A DNA stretch of 64,000 nt from JAXGPP01 sp040766885 (GTDB taxonomy: Bacteria > Planctomycetota > Planctomycetia > Pirellulales > Thermoguttaceae). Every line of letters starts with the position of its first letter. Positions within the stretch are counted from its first letter, which is position 1. Made by a program: the position numbers and the translations under genes. The stretch is taken from positions 310,001 through 374,000 of the forward strand of contig JAXGPP010000003.1 of assembly GCA_040766885.1 (NCBI GenBank). The letters run 5' to 3'. Under the pieces are notes generated by a model. The model made no database searches and was not told the origin of the DNA. It saw nothing but the letters and a program-made list of their open reading frames with translations. Positions 9,234 through 19,000 of the stretch are shown in pieces.

Positions 9234-10142
9234 ATGCCGGTACATGTGCCGCCGATTTCACGACGACAATTCCTCGCCGCCGCCGCAGCCACTGGTGCGG
9301 GACTGGTGTTCTCGCAGCGGTCGTGGGCCGTTGACGACCGTGCCGACCCGGACCGCTGGGTGCTGCTGGCCGATACGCACTTGCCCGAAGACGCAGAGCG
9401 TCGCCACAACGAGATTCATCCGGTAGGCAACTACCGGCAGGCCCGCGCGGAATTCCTCTCCCTCGAACCGCGGCCGGCCGGCGTGATCACCGCGGGCGAC
9501 GTCGCCTTCCTCGAGGGATTGCCCGGCGACTACCGGACGGTCGTAAACGAGCTTGCGCCGATCCGCCAAGCAGGAATCCCAGTACACATGTCGCTGGGTA
9601 ATCATGACCATCGGGAGAACTTCTGGACCGCCCTGCCCGCGGCTCGCCCGGCGGGCACTCCGAGTGTGGCCGACAAGCATGTCTCGATCATCGAGTCGCC
9701 GCGGGCCAACTGGTTCCTGCTCGACTCGCTCGAGAAGACGAACTATACGCCGGGTACGTTAGGCGAGGAGCAACTCCGCTGGCTGGCCACAGCGCTCGGC
9801 GCCCGCGCCGATAAGCCGGCTCTGGTCGTCATGCATCACAATCCAGATCCCACGCCAAATACGAGCGGCCTGCGCGACACGGCCCAACTGCTCGACCTGC
9901 TGGCTCCGCGCAAACAGGTCAAGGCCCTGTTCTACGGCCACTCGCACCGCTGGAACCTGGAGCAGGTCGAAGGTATCCACCTGGTGAACTTGCCCACCTT
10001 GGTCTGGGTGTTCGACCAGAAACAGCCTCGCGGCTGGGTCGATGCGCGGCTCAAGGACGATCGCATCACCCTTCATTTCAACGCCCTCGACCGCCAGCAC
10101 GCCGCCCATGGCCAAACGGCCGATCTCACCTGGCGGGCGTAG
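9234..10142 (+). CDS. Tat-exported metallophosphoesterase
   Basis: The 302-residue protein begins with a twin-arginine signal (SRRQFLAAAAATGAG). The calcineurin-like metallophosphoesterase motifs appear in order: LLADTHL (Asp-x-His), GDVAFLEG (Gly-Asp), GNHDHRENF (Gly-Asn-His-Asp), VVMHHNPD (His) and GHSHRW (Gly-His-x-His). These bind two metal ions and hydrolyse phosphomono- or diesters; the substrate is unknown. Export as a folded metalloenzyme fits the Tat signal. GAAAGGGA lies six bases upstream of ATG 9234, so the longer frame from 9069 is rejected. The gene ends before a hairpin and converges with the next gene. Confidence 0.88.
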   Translation: MPVHVPPISRRQFLAAAAATGAGLVFSQRSWAVDDRADPDRWVLLADTHLPEDAERRHNEIHPVGNYRQARAEFLSLEPRPAGVITAGDVAFLEGLPGDYRTVVNELAPIRQAGIPVHMSLGNHDHRENFWTALPAARPAGTPSVADKHVSIIESPRANWFLLDSLEKTNYTPGTLGEEQLRWLATALGARADKPALVVMHHNPDPTPNTSGLRDTAQLLDLLAPRKQVKALFYGHSHRWNLEQVEGIHLVNLPTLVWVFDQKQPRGWVDARLKDDRITLHFNALDRQHAAHGQTADLTWRA

Positions 10143-10204
10143 AAAGGGAAAGCTGACGGGGACGGCATCCTTTCCGCGTTCGGCAATCACCCGTCGAAGA
10201 GAAC

Positions 10205-10236
10205 GGCCCCGCAGGAGCCATCGTTCCCGCGGGGCC
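10205..10236. terminator. Hairpin between convergent genes
   Basis: GGCCCCGC (10205-10212) and GCGGGGCC (10229-10236) form a perfect 8-bp stem with a 16-base loop. It sits between the phosphoesterase (plus) and the large secreted protein (minus), whose 3' ends face each other. There is no U-tract, so any termination may be Rho-assisted; it could serve both strands. Confidence 0.5.
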
Positions 10237-10263
10237 TCTGACAGAGCACCGTCAGTGCGAACG

Positions 10264-12681
10264 TTACTCCTCGATATCGCGAATCTCTACCAGCGAGTGC
10301 TCGACGTAGACGTCGTTCTCGATGTAGCCTTCCACCGTGATCGTGCGGAATGACTTGAGCACGTCGAGAACCGTGTTCACCTGGGAGGCGACCTCTTCCT
10401 CGTCCGCTCCCTTGTCGCTGGCCGCCTTGCGCGCCGCCAGATCGATCCACGGCCGGGCGGCGTCGATTGTGCCGGCCCAGTCGAATATCGCGGCCATAGC
10501 GCGGGGTTTATCGGCGTCTTCGAGCACTCCGGCCGAGATCGGCGAAGCCGATGCGAGAACGCGCTTGGCGTGGCTCGGCGATGCGGCCAGCACGGCCACT
10601 TCCTCGCCGATCGCCCAGGTGGGCGCGATTTGCTCGTCGACCTGCCACTCCTCCGGCAGGGCGAAGGTGTACAGCGTGGCGCCGTCGGCTTGGCTCATTT
10701 CCGGCTCGGGAATCTCGTAGTCCGCCGGAATGGCTTCCGGATCGGCGTCCCGAATCACATCGACCACGTCGTTCATTACAGCCCAGTATTCCTCGGAGGC
10801 TTGCTGGATCGCCTGGGCGTCGTTGTGGCTGAAGACGATGGCCGGCTCGGGGATCGGCATTGGCTCCTCGGTGGCCGGAATCTCGCCGGCAAGCTGCTTC
10901 GTGCGAAGCTGGGCGTCGATCACCAATCCGCATTCGCCTCCTTTCGTCGCCGGCAGCAGGTGCTCCCGGTTCGCCTGATCGAGCCGCTCGAGGAGCGGCC
11001 AGACCTTGGCCGAGATCTCGCGGTATTTGTCCAGGTCTTCGGCCTTGCCCTGGCGATTCAATTCAGCGGTGACCGTGCGGTCGAGGTTCTTGCGGACGCG
11101 GTCGACGACCGTGGTCATCCATTCGTAATCCTCCTGCGAAGCTGCGCCGCGGCCAATGACCGCCAACAGCGGCTTCTCGCCCACGTGAGCCAGCAACCCA
11201 AGCCGCTCGCTCCCGTCCATGCTGGGGTTGCCATTCCAGTGATACGTGAAGCTCTCGGCGCCGGCATCGGTGAGGAACGAAAAGGCGGACATCGCCCCCT
11301 GCTCGGGAATCCTCTCCTTGAGCTCGCTCATGATATCCTCGGCGTCCGCAACAAGCTCCTCCTGCAGCTCCTCATCGAGCTCGGACTGGGCCAGGCCCTG
11401 TTCGATCGCGGCCACGAAATTGTCGAGCTGCCCCTCGGTGTTCGACAGCCGGGTGGCGATCTCTTCGCTGAAGTAGCTCACACCCGTCAGCCGTTCCTCG
11501 GCGAACTTGGCGAGCGGGGCCAGTTCGGGCCGGGCCGCCAGCGATCTTCGGTCGCCAAGCGACGCCAGCGGCTCAGTCGACTCGCCGATTGAGACCAGCA
11601 GGAAGTTGTCGCGCATCCCCAGGGCGACCGAAATCTTCGACTCCTTCAGCCGATCGATGATGGCCTGGGCCTGACCTTCCTCCTGTTCGATTTCCTTCAT
11701 TTCCTCTACGGGCAACTGCTCTTCCCAAGGAATCGTGCTTCCTTCGAGCGACAGCACCCAGTACCTATAATCGCCGACTTCCTGCTGATTGAACCGGCCG
11801 CTAAGCTGCGGAACCGACATGCTCAGGAAGGAAAGGATCCCGGCCAGGCTATTCAACTGGGCCTCGGTCCGAGCGGTGTCTTCGACGCGGAACCCGATCA
11901 GGGTCGCCGGGACCTTGATCCGCTCCGGATCTTCTGCCAACAGCGCCATCAGCCGCGCGGCCTGCTGCCGCTCCGGCCCAATCTCGCTCTCCTCGCTGTC
12001 GTCGTCATCTGCTTCATCTTCGTCGCCTGCCTCGTCAGCGTCCTCTTCTTCCTCCTCCTCCTCCTCATCATCTTCTTCATCTTCGTCGTCGTCCCGAGCT
12101 TCGGGGGCCTGGTACTGAACGACGCCGCCCACCTCCTGGACGAGTGCGATCATGTCCGCCCAGTCGCTGCCGCCAATGACGAACGCTTCCTGGCCGAGCA
12201 TGTCGCCCACCACTTCGAGAATTGCCTGCACCTGCGGATTGGTCCGGGCGGCCTCGATCTGCGCGGGGGGCGTGCCAGCTTTTCCGGCCTCTTCCTTGTA
12301 TTTCGCGAAGCCCTGCTGCACGATCGGCAACTCCATGAGCTTCTTCCAGGCGTTGCTCTGGAGCAAGGCGTCGATCTGCTCGCGGTTGCGGAGCATGACG
12401 CAGTAGAAGGCCGCGTCTTCCGGCGCCCAGGCCAACGACTGGATGTCGACCGGCTCTGCATCGACCAGTTGCTTCTCGACCTGTTTTGCCGTTTTCTTCC
12501 TTGGCGCTTTCCCCGGGGTCTTCTTCTCGGTCTTGGCCGCGGCCTTTTTCTCGGCCCGGGCCGCCGCTCTCTGGTCTGACCGTGAGGCCCGCTCCTGGGC
12601 CAACGCCCCGGCGGAAACGATTCCTGCACACAACGTTACGACCGCCATCCACAGCCAATGCCTGGGACTCAGCCTGAGCAT
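10264..12681 (-). CDS. Large secreted protein with acidic linker (planctomycete type, unknown function)
   Basis: The 805-residue protein starts at ATG 12681, preceded by a strong GAGGAG seven bases upstream, and has a signal peptide (LWMAVVTLCAGIVSAGALAQ). A Lys/Ala-rich segment follows (about residues 35-75), then a globular part, then a highly acidic Asp/Glu stretch of about 45 residues near residues 205-250, then a long alpha/beta region without cysteine motifs. No known domain was recognised. Secreted proteins with this layout are frequent in planctomycetes, but the role is unknown. The acidic run is rich in GAT/GAC/GAG/GAA codons in frame, so it is a real part of the protein. It is divergent from the STN-like gene at 12945 and both are exported. 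Confidence 0.7.
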   Translation of the reverse strand: MLRLSPRHWLWMAVVTLCAGIVSAGALAQERASRSDQRAAARAEKKAAAKTEKKTPGKAPRKKTAKQVEKQLVDAEPVDIQSLAWAPEDAAFYCVMLRNREQIDALLQSNAWKKLMELPIVQQGFAKYKEEAGKAGTPPAQIEAARTNPQVQAILEVVGDMLGQEAFVIGGSDWADMIALVQEVGGVVQYQAPEARDDDEDEEDDEEEEEEEEDADEAGDEDEADDDDSEESEIGPERQQAARLMALLAEDPERIKVPATLIGFRVEDTARTEAQLNSLAGILSFLSMSVPQLSGRFNQQEVGDYRYWVLSLEGSTIPWEEQLPVEEMKEIEQEEGQAQAIIDRLKESKISVALGMRDNFLLVSIGESTEPLASLGDRRSLAARPELAPLAKFAEERLTGVSYFSEEIATRLSNTEGQLDNFVAAIEQGLAQSELDEELQEELVADAEDIMSELKERIPEQGAMSAFSFLTDAGAESFTYHWNGNPSMDGSERLGLLAHVGEKPLLAVIGRGAASQEDYEWMTTVVDRVRKNLDRTVTAELNRQGKAEDLDKYREISAKVWPLLERLDQANREHLLPATKGGECGLVIDAQLRTKQLAGEIPATEEPMPIPEPAIVFSHNDAQAIQQASEEYWAVMNDVVDVIRDADPEAIPADYEIPEPEMSQADGATLYTFALPEEWQVDEQIAPTWAIGEEVAVLAASPSHAKRVLASASPISAGVLEDADKPRAMAAIFDWAGTIDAARPWIDLAARKAASDKGADEEEVASQVNTVLDVLKSFRTITVEGYIENDVYVEHSLVEIRDIEE

Positions 12682-12944
12682 CGCACTCCTCCTCGATCCG
12701 TGGGTCCTGGTGTCTGAGAAATGCCCAACTTGCGGTATCCGCGCGGAAGCCGAGCCATCCGGCCCCCTCCGCCGTGCCGCGAAGAAGTCTATACCGCACA
12801 CGCCCGGAGTACAATCGGGGGCCAACCCCGCGGAAGGGCTTGTTGTGGCATTCTCGGGTGATAGAATGCGCGCGGACACCGGGGCGTTCGCCCGCCGGTA
12901 ATTCGGAACAGAGTCACATTTCTTGTCAGAGGGAGGCTCTTGTC

Positions 12945-13856
12945 ATGTCTCGTGCCATTTCGTGGCTGAATGATGCCGTCTTGGTGGCGGCCATCCTGGC
13001 GGTCCCCCTGGCGGTCCGCGCCGCTGATTTCCCTGCCGCCGATAGGGGTCCGGTCAAGAACGTGGAGCAGGTTCTCGATCAACCTGTGACGCTCGAATTC
13101 ATCGAGACTCCGCTCACAGACTTGCGGGCCTATCTGGAATCGGTGACCGGAGTGCAGTTCCACCTCGACACTCGCGCACTGGAAGACGTCGGTGTTGGCA
13201 CCGACTCGCCGCTGACGGTGACACTCAAGGAAGTGCCGCTGGAAACGGCACTCGACGTGGTGTTGGCACAACTGGACCTGACGTGGACCGTGCGTGGCAA
13301 CCTGCTCGTGATCACCACACCCGAGGCCGCCCAGAACCCAAGCATGATGATCACCAGGATCTACCCGGTCGACGATCTCAAGATCGAAGATCCAATGGAG
13401 ACCGCCCAGAAATGGCTGCGGGGGCAACTGAATGCCATGGGCCTGGGAGGAGTCAACTTCGGCGGAATGGGTGGAGGGATGGGGGGCATGGGAGGCGGAA
13501 TGGGAGGCGGTGCTGGGGGCGGAATGTTCTCGCTGCAGTATGAAGACACGGGTGTGGCTGCCGAGAGTGGTGCGCAGCAAGGTGGCGGTGCCCCGTCCCC
13601 CGGAACCCCGGGACCGGGCAATATCCCCTCAATGCCGCAGCCTGCTTATTCCGGCGACCAACTGATCGACACCGTCGTTTCGACGATCGAGCCCTCGACG
13701 TGGGATAGCGTCGGCGGGCCGGGTTCGATTCAGTACATCACCGTCAACGGCCGCGGCGTGCTGGTGATCACCCAGACCTACATCGTCCAGCGAAAGATCG
13801 CTCGTCTGCTTGAGAGTCTCCGTGCCGTTGCCCAATCGGGCGAGGGGACAAAATAG
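12945..13856 (+). CDS. Secreted STN (secretin/TonB N-terminal)-like protein with Gly/Met-rich linker
   Basis: The 303-residue protein has a Sec signal (AVLVAAILAVPLAVRA). Residues about 40-125 (LDQPVTLEFIETPLTDLRAY ... LLVITTPEAA) match the short secretin/TonB N-terminal (STN) fold, with the usual pattern of a peptide-binding alpha/beta domain. A linker of repeated Gly-Gly-Met/Gly-Gly-Gly units follows (about 165-190), and a second small alpha/beta domain closes the protein (DQLIDTVVSTIEPSTWDSVG ... VLVITQTYIVQRKI). The second half looks like a degenerate copy of the first, both ending in VLVIT/LLVIT. Such proteins occur widely in planctomycetes without a known role. The start is fixed by GGGAGG at 12931-12936. 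Confidence 0.75.
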   Translation: MSRAISWLNDAVLVAAILAVPLAVRAADFPAADRGPVKNVEQVLDQPVTLEFIETPLTDLRAYLESVTGVQFHLDTRALEDVGVGTDSPLTVTLKEVPLETALDVVLAQLDLTWTVRGNLLVITTPEAAQNPSMMITRIYPVDDLKIEDPMETAQKWLRGQLNAMGLGGVNFGGMGGGMGGMGGGMGGGAGGGMFSLQYEDTGVAAESGAQQGGGAPSPGTPGPGNIPSMPQPAYSGDQLIDTVVSTIEPSTWDSVGGPGSIQYITVNGRGVLVITQTYIVQRKIARLLESLRAVAQSGEGTK

Positions 13857-13857
13857 G

Positions 13858-13885
13858 CGCCGTCACCGCTGCAGGGCCGACGGCG
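13858..13885 (+). terminator. Hairpin after the STN-like gene
   Basis: CGCCGTC (13858-13864) pairs with GACGGCG (13879-13885) across a 14-base loop, beginning one base after the stop codon. There is no U-run, so intrinsic termination is uncertain. Confidence 0.4.
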
Positions 13886-14161
13886 ACCTTCATGCGGAAC
13901 CGCCAGGGTTCGCCTTTGCCGCGGAAGCCTTTGGCTCCTGCGGTTTGGCCGCCACGGGCGTGCAACTGGCCGGTTGGTGCATCTGGTGGCCAACGTTCTT
14001 CCCGGTTACGATAGTGCGGCTGTCCAGGCGCGGTACTTTGCTGTGCAGCTTGGAGAGCGTCTCAGCGGCTGCAGCGACGCTCGGCGAGCAACGAGTCGTC
14101 GCGACGCGCCCGTCGGCAGCTTCTCAACTGAATCTCTTCCAGTTCACACCGGATCCTTGCG
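13886..14161. other. Intergenic, nothing recognised
   Basis: Between the hairpin and the ATP-grasp gene no supported coding region, promoter or RNA was seen. Two open frames run through it and into the ATP-grasp gene in other frames, but neither has a recognisable sequence or ribosome binding site. Confidence 0.3.
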
Positions 14162-15037
14162 ATGCATCTGGCCGTACTCGGTTCCTTGGAGAGTTGGTAT
14201 GCTGCCGATCTGCGCCGCGCCGCCGCCGGCGAGCACAAGGTTACGCCGCTCACGTTCCGGCAGTTGGCCGCTAGTGTACAGTCTGGCGGTCAGGCGATGA
14301 TCGCGGGCGGGTTCGACCTGCGTCAGGCTGACGCAGTGCTGGTTCGCACCATGCCCCCCGGCTCGCTCGAGCAGGTGGTTTTTCGCATGGACGTCTTGGG
14401 TCGGCTGGAGTCCGAGGGCCGTTTGGTGATCAATCCACCTCGAGCCGTCGAGGCGGCCGTCGACAAGTACCTGGCGACGGCCCGATTACAGGCGGTCGGA
14501 CTGCCCGTGCCGCGAACCGTTGTCTGCCAGACGGTCGGCGACGCCATGCAGGCGATGGCGGACCTTGGGGGCGATGTGGTCGTTAAGCCGCTGTTTGGGT
14601 CGGAGGGGCGGGGTATCACGCGGCTCAACGACGAAGCAGTTGCCCTCCGTGTGTTCCAGACACTCGTGCCGCTTCAGGCGGTGCTTTACGTGCAGGAGTT
14701 CATTCCGCACGATGGCTCCGACCTGCGGCTGTTGGTGGTCGGCGACGAGATCCTGGCGATGCGGCGGCGCAACCATGCCGATTGGCGGACCAACGTGGCT
14801 CGCGGGGCAACCGCCGAACCGTTCACGCCGAACGCCGCAATGTGCGGCATGGCGATGGCGGCGGCCGCGTGTCTTGGCGCGCCCTTGGCGGGCGTCGATA
14901 TCCTGCCGGGCCGCGACGGGCGGTTATACGTAATCGAGGTCAATGCCGTACCCGGCTGGAAGGCCCTCGCAGCGACCCTCGGCGTCGACGTGTCGCGACG
15001 GGTGCTCGACTATATCGTCGACCGGATTGGTCGTTGA
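14162..15037 (+). CDS. RimK/MptN-type ATP-grasp alpha-L-glutamate ligase
   Basis: The 291-residue protein has the ATP-grasp layout of RimK-family ligases: an N-terminal alpha/beta domain, a substrate segment (VLVRTMPPGSLEQVVFRMDV), then the ATP-binding Lys in VVVKPLFGSEGRGITR, the motif LYVQEFIPH and the metal-binding YVIEVNAVPGWK with the Glu-x-Asn pair. RimK relatives add glutamate to ribosomal protein S6, to coenzyme F420 or to tetrahydromethanopterin (MptN). Planctomycetes carry tetrahydromethanopterin-linked C1 genes, and the chain length fits MptN, so a cofactor role is plausible but not shown by neighbours here. No clear Shine-Dalgarno site precedes the ATG. A TPR gene follows 69 bases later. 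Confidence 0.82.
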   Translation: MHLAVLGSLESWYAADLRRAAAGEHKVTPLTFRQLAASVQSGGQAMIAGGFDLRQADAVLVRTMPPGSLEQVVFRMDVLGRLESEGRLVINPPRAVEAAVDKYLATARLQAVGLPVPRTVVCQTVGDAMQAMADLGGDVVVKPLFGSEGRGITRLNDEAVALRVFQTLVPLQAVLYVQEFIPHDGSDLRLLVVGDEILAMRRRNHADWRTNVARGATAEPFTPNAAMCGMAMAAAACLGAPLAGVDILPGRDGRLYVIEVNAVPGWKALAATLGVDVSRRVLDYIVDRIGR

Positions 15038-15106
15038 GCAATTGAGTGCCAGCCGCCGCCCGGCTACGATGGCGGTGGCAAGGTGGTGTCTCGGGCGAGA
15101 CTCGCA

Positions 15107-15991
15107 ATGGACCAGTGGCAAATCGAACACCTCACCGACGAGGCTCTCGACGCCTTGAAGAGCGGCCAACCCGATCGGGCGCTGGCAATCACCGACCAAC
15201 TGGTTGAGGAAGTCCCCGACGATGCCGTGGTGCGGACCATCCGCGCCAAGGCGCTGTTGCAGATCGAGTCGGTCGACGAATCGATGGAGGAGGCTCGCGT
15301 GGCGACGGAGCTGGCGCCGCAGAGCGTCGAGGCGCACGTGGTGCTGGGACTTGCCGCGTGGCAGGTCGGCCGGATGACTTGGGCCCAGCAGGCCATGGAG
15401 CGGGCGATCGAGCTCTCCGGCGGCAGGCCCGGTGTGCTTATCGACTATGCCTGGTTCATGGCGTCGGAACGTGGGCCCAAACTGGCTGAAGAGGCTGCCC
15501 GCGCGGCAGTCGAAGCCGCGCCCGAAGCCTCGACGGCCTGGGCAGCTCTGGGGCTGGCCCAGCTTCGGCTTCACCGCCGCGGCGATGCGGAGGAGAGCCT
15601 CAAGCGGGCGCTCAAACTCGATCCGAACGACCCGTATGCCCAGTCGGTGATGGTCACGCTGCTTCAGGACAAACGCCAGGACAGCAAAGCGCTCGCCCTG
15701 GCCAGGCTGCTCGAAGACACGCCGGGCACTGAAGAGTTTGTCGACACCGTTCGGGCGGAAGCCAAGAAACGTCAGTTGGCCCGCGTTATGGTCGAGCGCG
15801 AGGCGTTTCCGACGCCATTCCGTGAGACCTCGTCGCGGCGCTGGCTGGCATGGCTCAAGGCCCTGATCGGACTCAGCTTCGTCATCGCGCTAGTGTGGCT
15901 TGTCTTTCAACCGCGATCGCTCGTGGGCATGGCGTTTTGTGTGCTGGTGCCCGTGTTGGCCTACTGGCGGGCCAGGACCTGGTGGACTTGA
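15107..15991 (+). CDS. TPR protein with C-terminal membrane anchor
   Basis: The 294-residue protein consists of about five tetratricopeptide-type helix pairs (residues 1-210; for example TAWAALGLAQLRLHRRGDAE and KRALKLDPNDPYAQ), a basic linker, and two hydrophobic segments at the end (LIGLSFVIALVWLVF and VGMAFCVLVPVLAYW). It is probably anchored in the inner membrane with the TPR domain facing the cytoplasm, serving as a protein-interaction platform; partners are unknown. GTG at 15083 in the same frame is an alternative start; ATG 15107 was chosen because the TPR pattern begins there. It converges with the DUF5724 gene with only 26 bases between the stops. Confidence 0.72.
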   Translation: MDQWQIEHLTDEALDALKSGQPDRALAITDQLVEEVPDDAVVRTIRAKALLQIESVDESMEEARVATELAPQSVEAHVVLGLAAWQVGRMTWAQQAMERAIELSGGRPGVLIDYAWFMASERGPKLAEEAARAAVEAAPEASTAWAALGLAQLRLHRRGDAEESLKRALKLDPNDPYAQSVMVTLLQDKRQDSKALALARLLEDTPGTEEFVDTVRAEAKKRQLARVMVEREAFPTPFRETSSRRWLAWLKALIGLSFVIALVWLVFQPRSLVGMAFCVLVPVLAYWRARTWWT

Positions 15992-16017
15992 TCTCGTTGC
16001 CGCCGAATACCTCCACC

Positions 16018-19000
16018 TCACCGCGCAATCTGCTCCAGGATCGTAGGGTCCTGGATCTCCGAGTCGCGGGCCAGCAGGATCGTTTTGGCGATGACCTCGG
16101 CGGTCCGCGGATCATCGTCGGCAAAGGGGAGGAATAGCCGACCGCGGTGCTGCGCGGGGACCGCTACCAGACACACCGCCCCGCCCGGCAGGCGGTGCAC
16201 CCCCGCGCTGCCGAGATGCAGGCTGTAGTGAGCCAATTCGCCGTCGATGAGGGCGTGCGAGTTCTTGATGCGTACGTTCTTCAGCCCCAGCAGTTCGCAC
16301 GTCTCGCGCAGCAGGCTGGCCCGCATCTCGACCGTCGACGCGCTGGCTTCCGGGTCAACGCCGCCGCGGTGGGCCACGCTGACTACAAGGTCAACGTCGC
16401 GCATTACCTCGCTGAAGAGTCGCGGGGGCACGTCAACCAGCTTGAGCGGCTTGTGTTCGTCGCGGCGGCGAAATTCGACCGACTCGATCGTCAGACCTTC
16501 GACCTCCAGCGGCGTGAATGCTCCGTATTTGAAGTCCACCGAGGCGGTAATCCCAACATCGTGGAACGTCTTCCACACGCCGTCCTGAGTGCCCCAGCCC
16601 CGCTGCCCCCAGAGGGCGAAGGCCTGCTTGGGTTGAACCTGCTGTCCGGCGTAGCGACGCGATAGTGTACCGTCGCGCCGCTCCTGCCTGGTGACCACGT
16701 AGAGCTCGCGGAAGACCTGTTTGAACGGCTGCACGCGCTCAGCGCGGAAGCACTCGTGCTGGTACTGGTCCCACTCGCCGCTTTCGAGCAGGTCGAAAGC
16801 ATGAGCAATCCGCAGCGTTTCGCTCTTCTTGATCGGTTCGAGCTTGCCGCGGGGATCGCGGAGCGCCTTGCCACCCTTGTCGGGATAGCCCATGATCCCC
16901 TCGCCCACGAGCACCAACCGGCTCAGAAGGGGCGCAAGAATGGCATGGCCCGAGAGCTGGACCAGTTCGGCGGCCGAGAAAGAATCGCCGCGGCACATGG
17001 CCGCCTCGAGCGAGGCCTTCATCCGCGACGCCTGGCGCCTGAGGTGGGTTGCCTGCTCGGCCAGGTCGCCGATCCGCTTGTCCTTCTTGAGCGCCGGCGG
17101 GATCGACTTGAGCGGTTTATTCCCTTTGACGATCGTCATCTTCGGCTGTCCCTGCTCGTCGAGGACGAGCGTAATCATCACGCCATCCTTCTTGGCCGTG
17201 ACGGCGCCGCGGGCCAGTTCCCGCACCTGCTCAGCCTCCAATGCCCATTCCAACCGTAGCGGATCGGGATATCCGGCCGTGCTGGCGAGATTCTGCATGC
17301 CGATCTCGGCCGCCCCGAGCGCATCCGGCTTGCTCATCGCGCTAAGCCCACGTGCATATCGGCGGTATTCCTGCAGCACGTTGTAGCGCTCGACGAGATC
17401 GGAGTCGCGTTTGGCGCCAGCAGCCAACGGGTAGAGTCCCAGCAGCCGCACATGGTCCTTGAGCTTGCCCTTCCGCACCCCGTCGATGAGTTGCTTGCGG
17501 CTCGCTTTACCGGTGAGTACGTCGGCCACAAACTGGGCCCGGCGGGCTTGAGCGGCATTGGCGGCGAACTTCGCCGCCTCGGCCATGGCTTGCCACCGCT
17601 TCGGCGTAATCGCCTCGTACGTCCGCCGGAACCAACCCACATCGACCGCCCCGGCCGCTCGGTCCTGGACTGGAAGGGCCGTCCGCTCGGCGATGAGCCG
17701 GTCCCAGGCCGATGGCTTTTCCTGCCCTGAGTCCGCTTCCGTACCGGCGTCCGCCGACTCCGTGGGCTCGGCATCCTCGATGCCGGCTCCGGCAGCCGCC
17801 TGCTCGGTCACGCGAAATGCGTACGACATATGGGCGATAAACCAGTAAAGCGCTTCGGTGAACCCCTCCCACTTCAGCGCGCCCTCGACGAAGCGGCCCC
17901 ACTGCGGCGCAAGGAAGGCCAGCTCCAGAAGCTGCTTCTCCGCCAGTTGGCCGCCAGTGATAGCTCCGCGAACCAGCCGGGCAAACTCTTCGGGCGTGTC
18001 GCCCGGCAGCGGATAGGTGACGCTGGCCAATTGCGTAAGCGTGCACACCTTGCTCGTGGCCCCAGTCCTGCGCCAGCCGGTGGCGGCTTTGAATCCTTGC
18101 TTTCCCACGCCGGTCATGAACCGCAGGAGCAGCTCAGTTCCCCAAAGCGAGCCGAGTTCCCATGCCGGCCCGGTGGCCGCGGTCGGCGCTTCACCACGAG
18201 CAAGCTCGGTCTCCACGATCTGCACTCGGCACTTCTCCACCAGTTCGCGCAGCTCGGGGTGCTTCGCGAGCAGGGCTTCATCCTCCTTGTCCAGTCTGCG
18301 TGCGGTCAGGTCGGCGAGCGAACTGAAACTCCGGTAGGAATAGCGCCCCTCGTCCCTCGGCCCCAGCAGATGGTCGGCGATATCGGCCACGGTGGCCGCG
18401 CCGAGTTCGTAAGCATCAGACAGTCGTGCAAAGTCGGGCCGGTGACGCCGCGCCCCAACCGCAGGCTCGTCCAGCCATCGCACCAGACGCCACCAGCGCG
18501 CCGCCTGTTCGGGCGCGGGAGTGATCCGATGGCGCGCGACGTAGCCCTGCAACTGCTTCAACCACATCATCATCGGATCGTCGTTGCGCCAGTCCTCGGG
18601 GCCTTCCCAAGCGTTCTTTCGCGGCGAGGGTTCACTCAGCAGCTTCTTCATCTCGCTTTCGGGCACGAGCGAAAACGAAGTCTCCACAGCATCCAACAGG
18701 AAGTCGACCGCCTCGGCGGGCTGATGCAGGAACAGCAGCCACGACAGGAGATCGTCGATGATGTGCGGGTACTTGAGCTTCGTCCGCACCTGGCCGCCGC
18801 TCAGCACCGCGAAGACCTTTTTGCGGTCGGCAGACTCTTTGCACCACTCCTGCAGTTCCTTCCACTCCCACTCGCTTTTCGACACCTCGAGCCAGACCTC
18901 CGCCCGCAGCAATTCAAAACCGTCTTTGTCACGAAGCGCCTTGGCCCGTTCGGCGTACCACTGCTCCCAGACGTTCGCCAAAGGCAGATTCTCGCGGGCT

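Noticed and set aside
13974..14300. 108-codon plus-strand frame before the ATP-grasp gene
   Set aside because: It overlaps the start of the well-supported ATP-grasp gene in another frame and has no motif or ribosome binding site.
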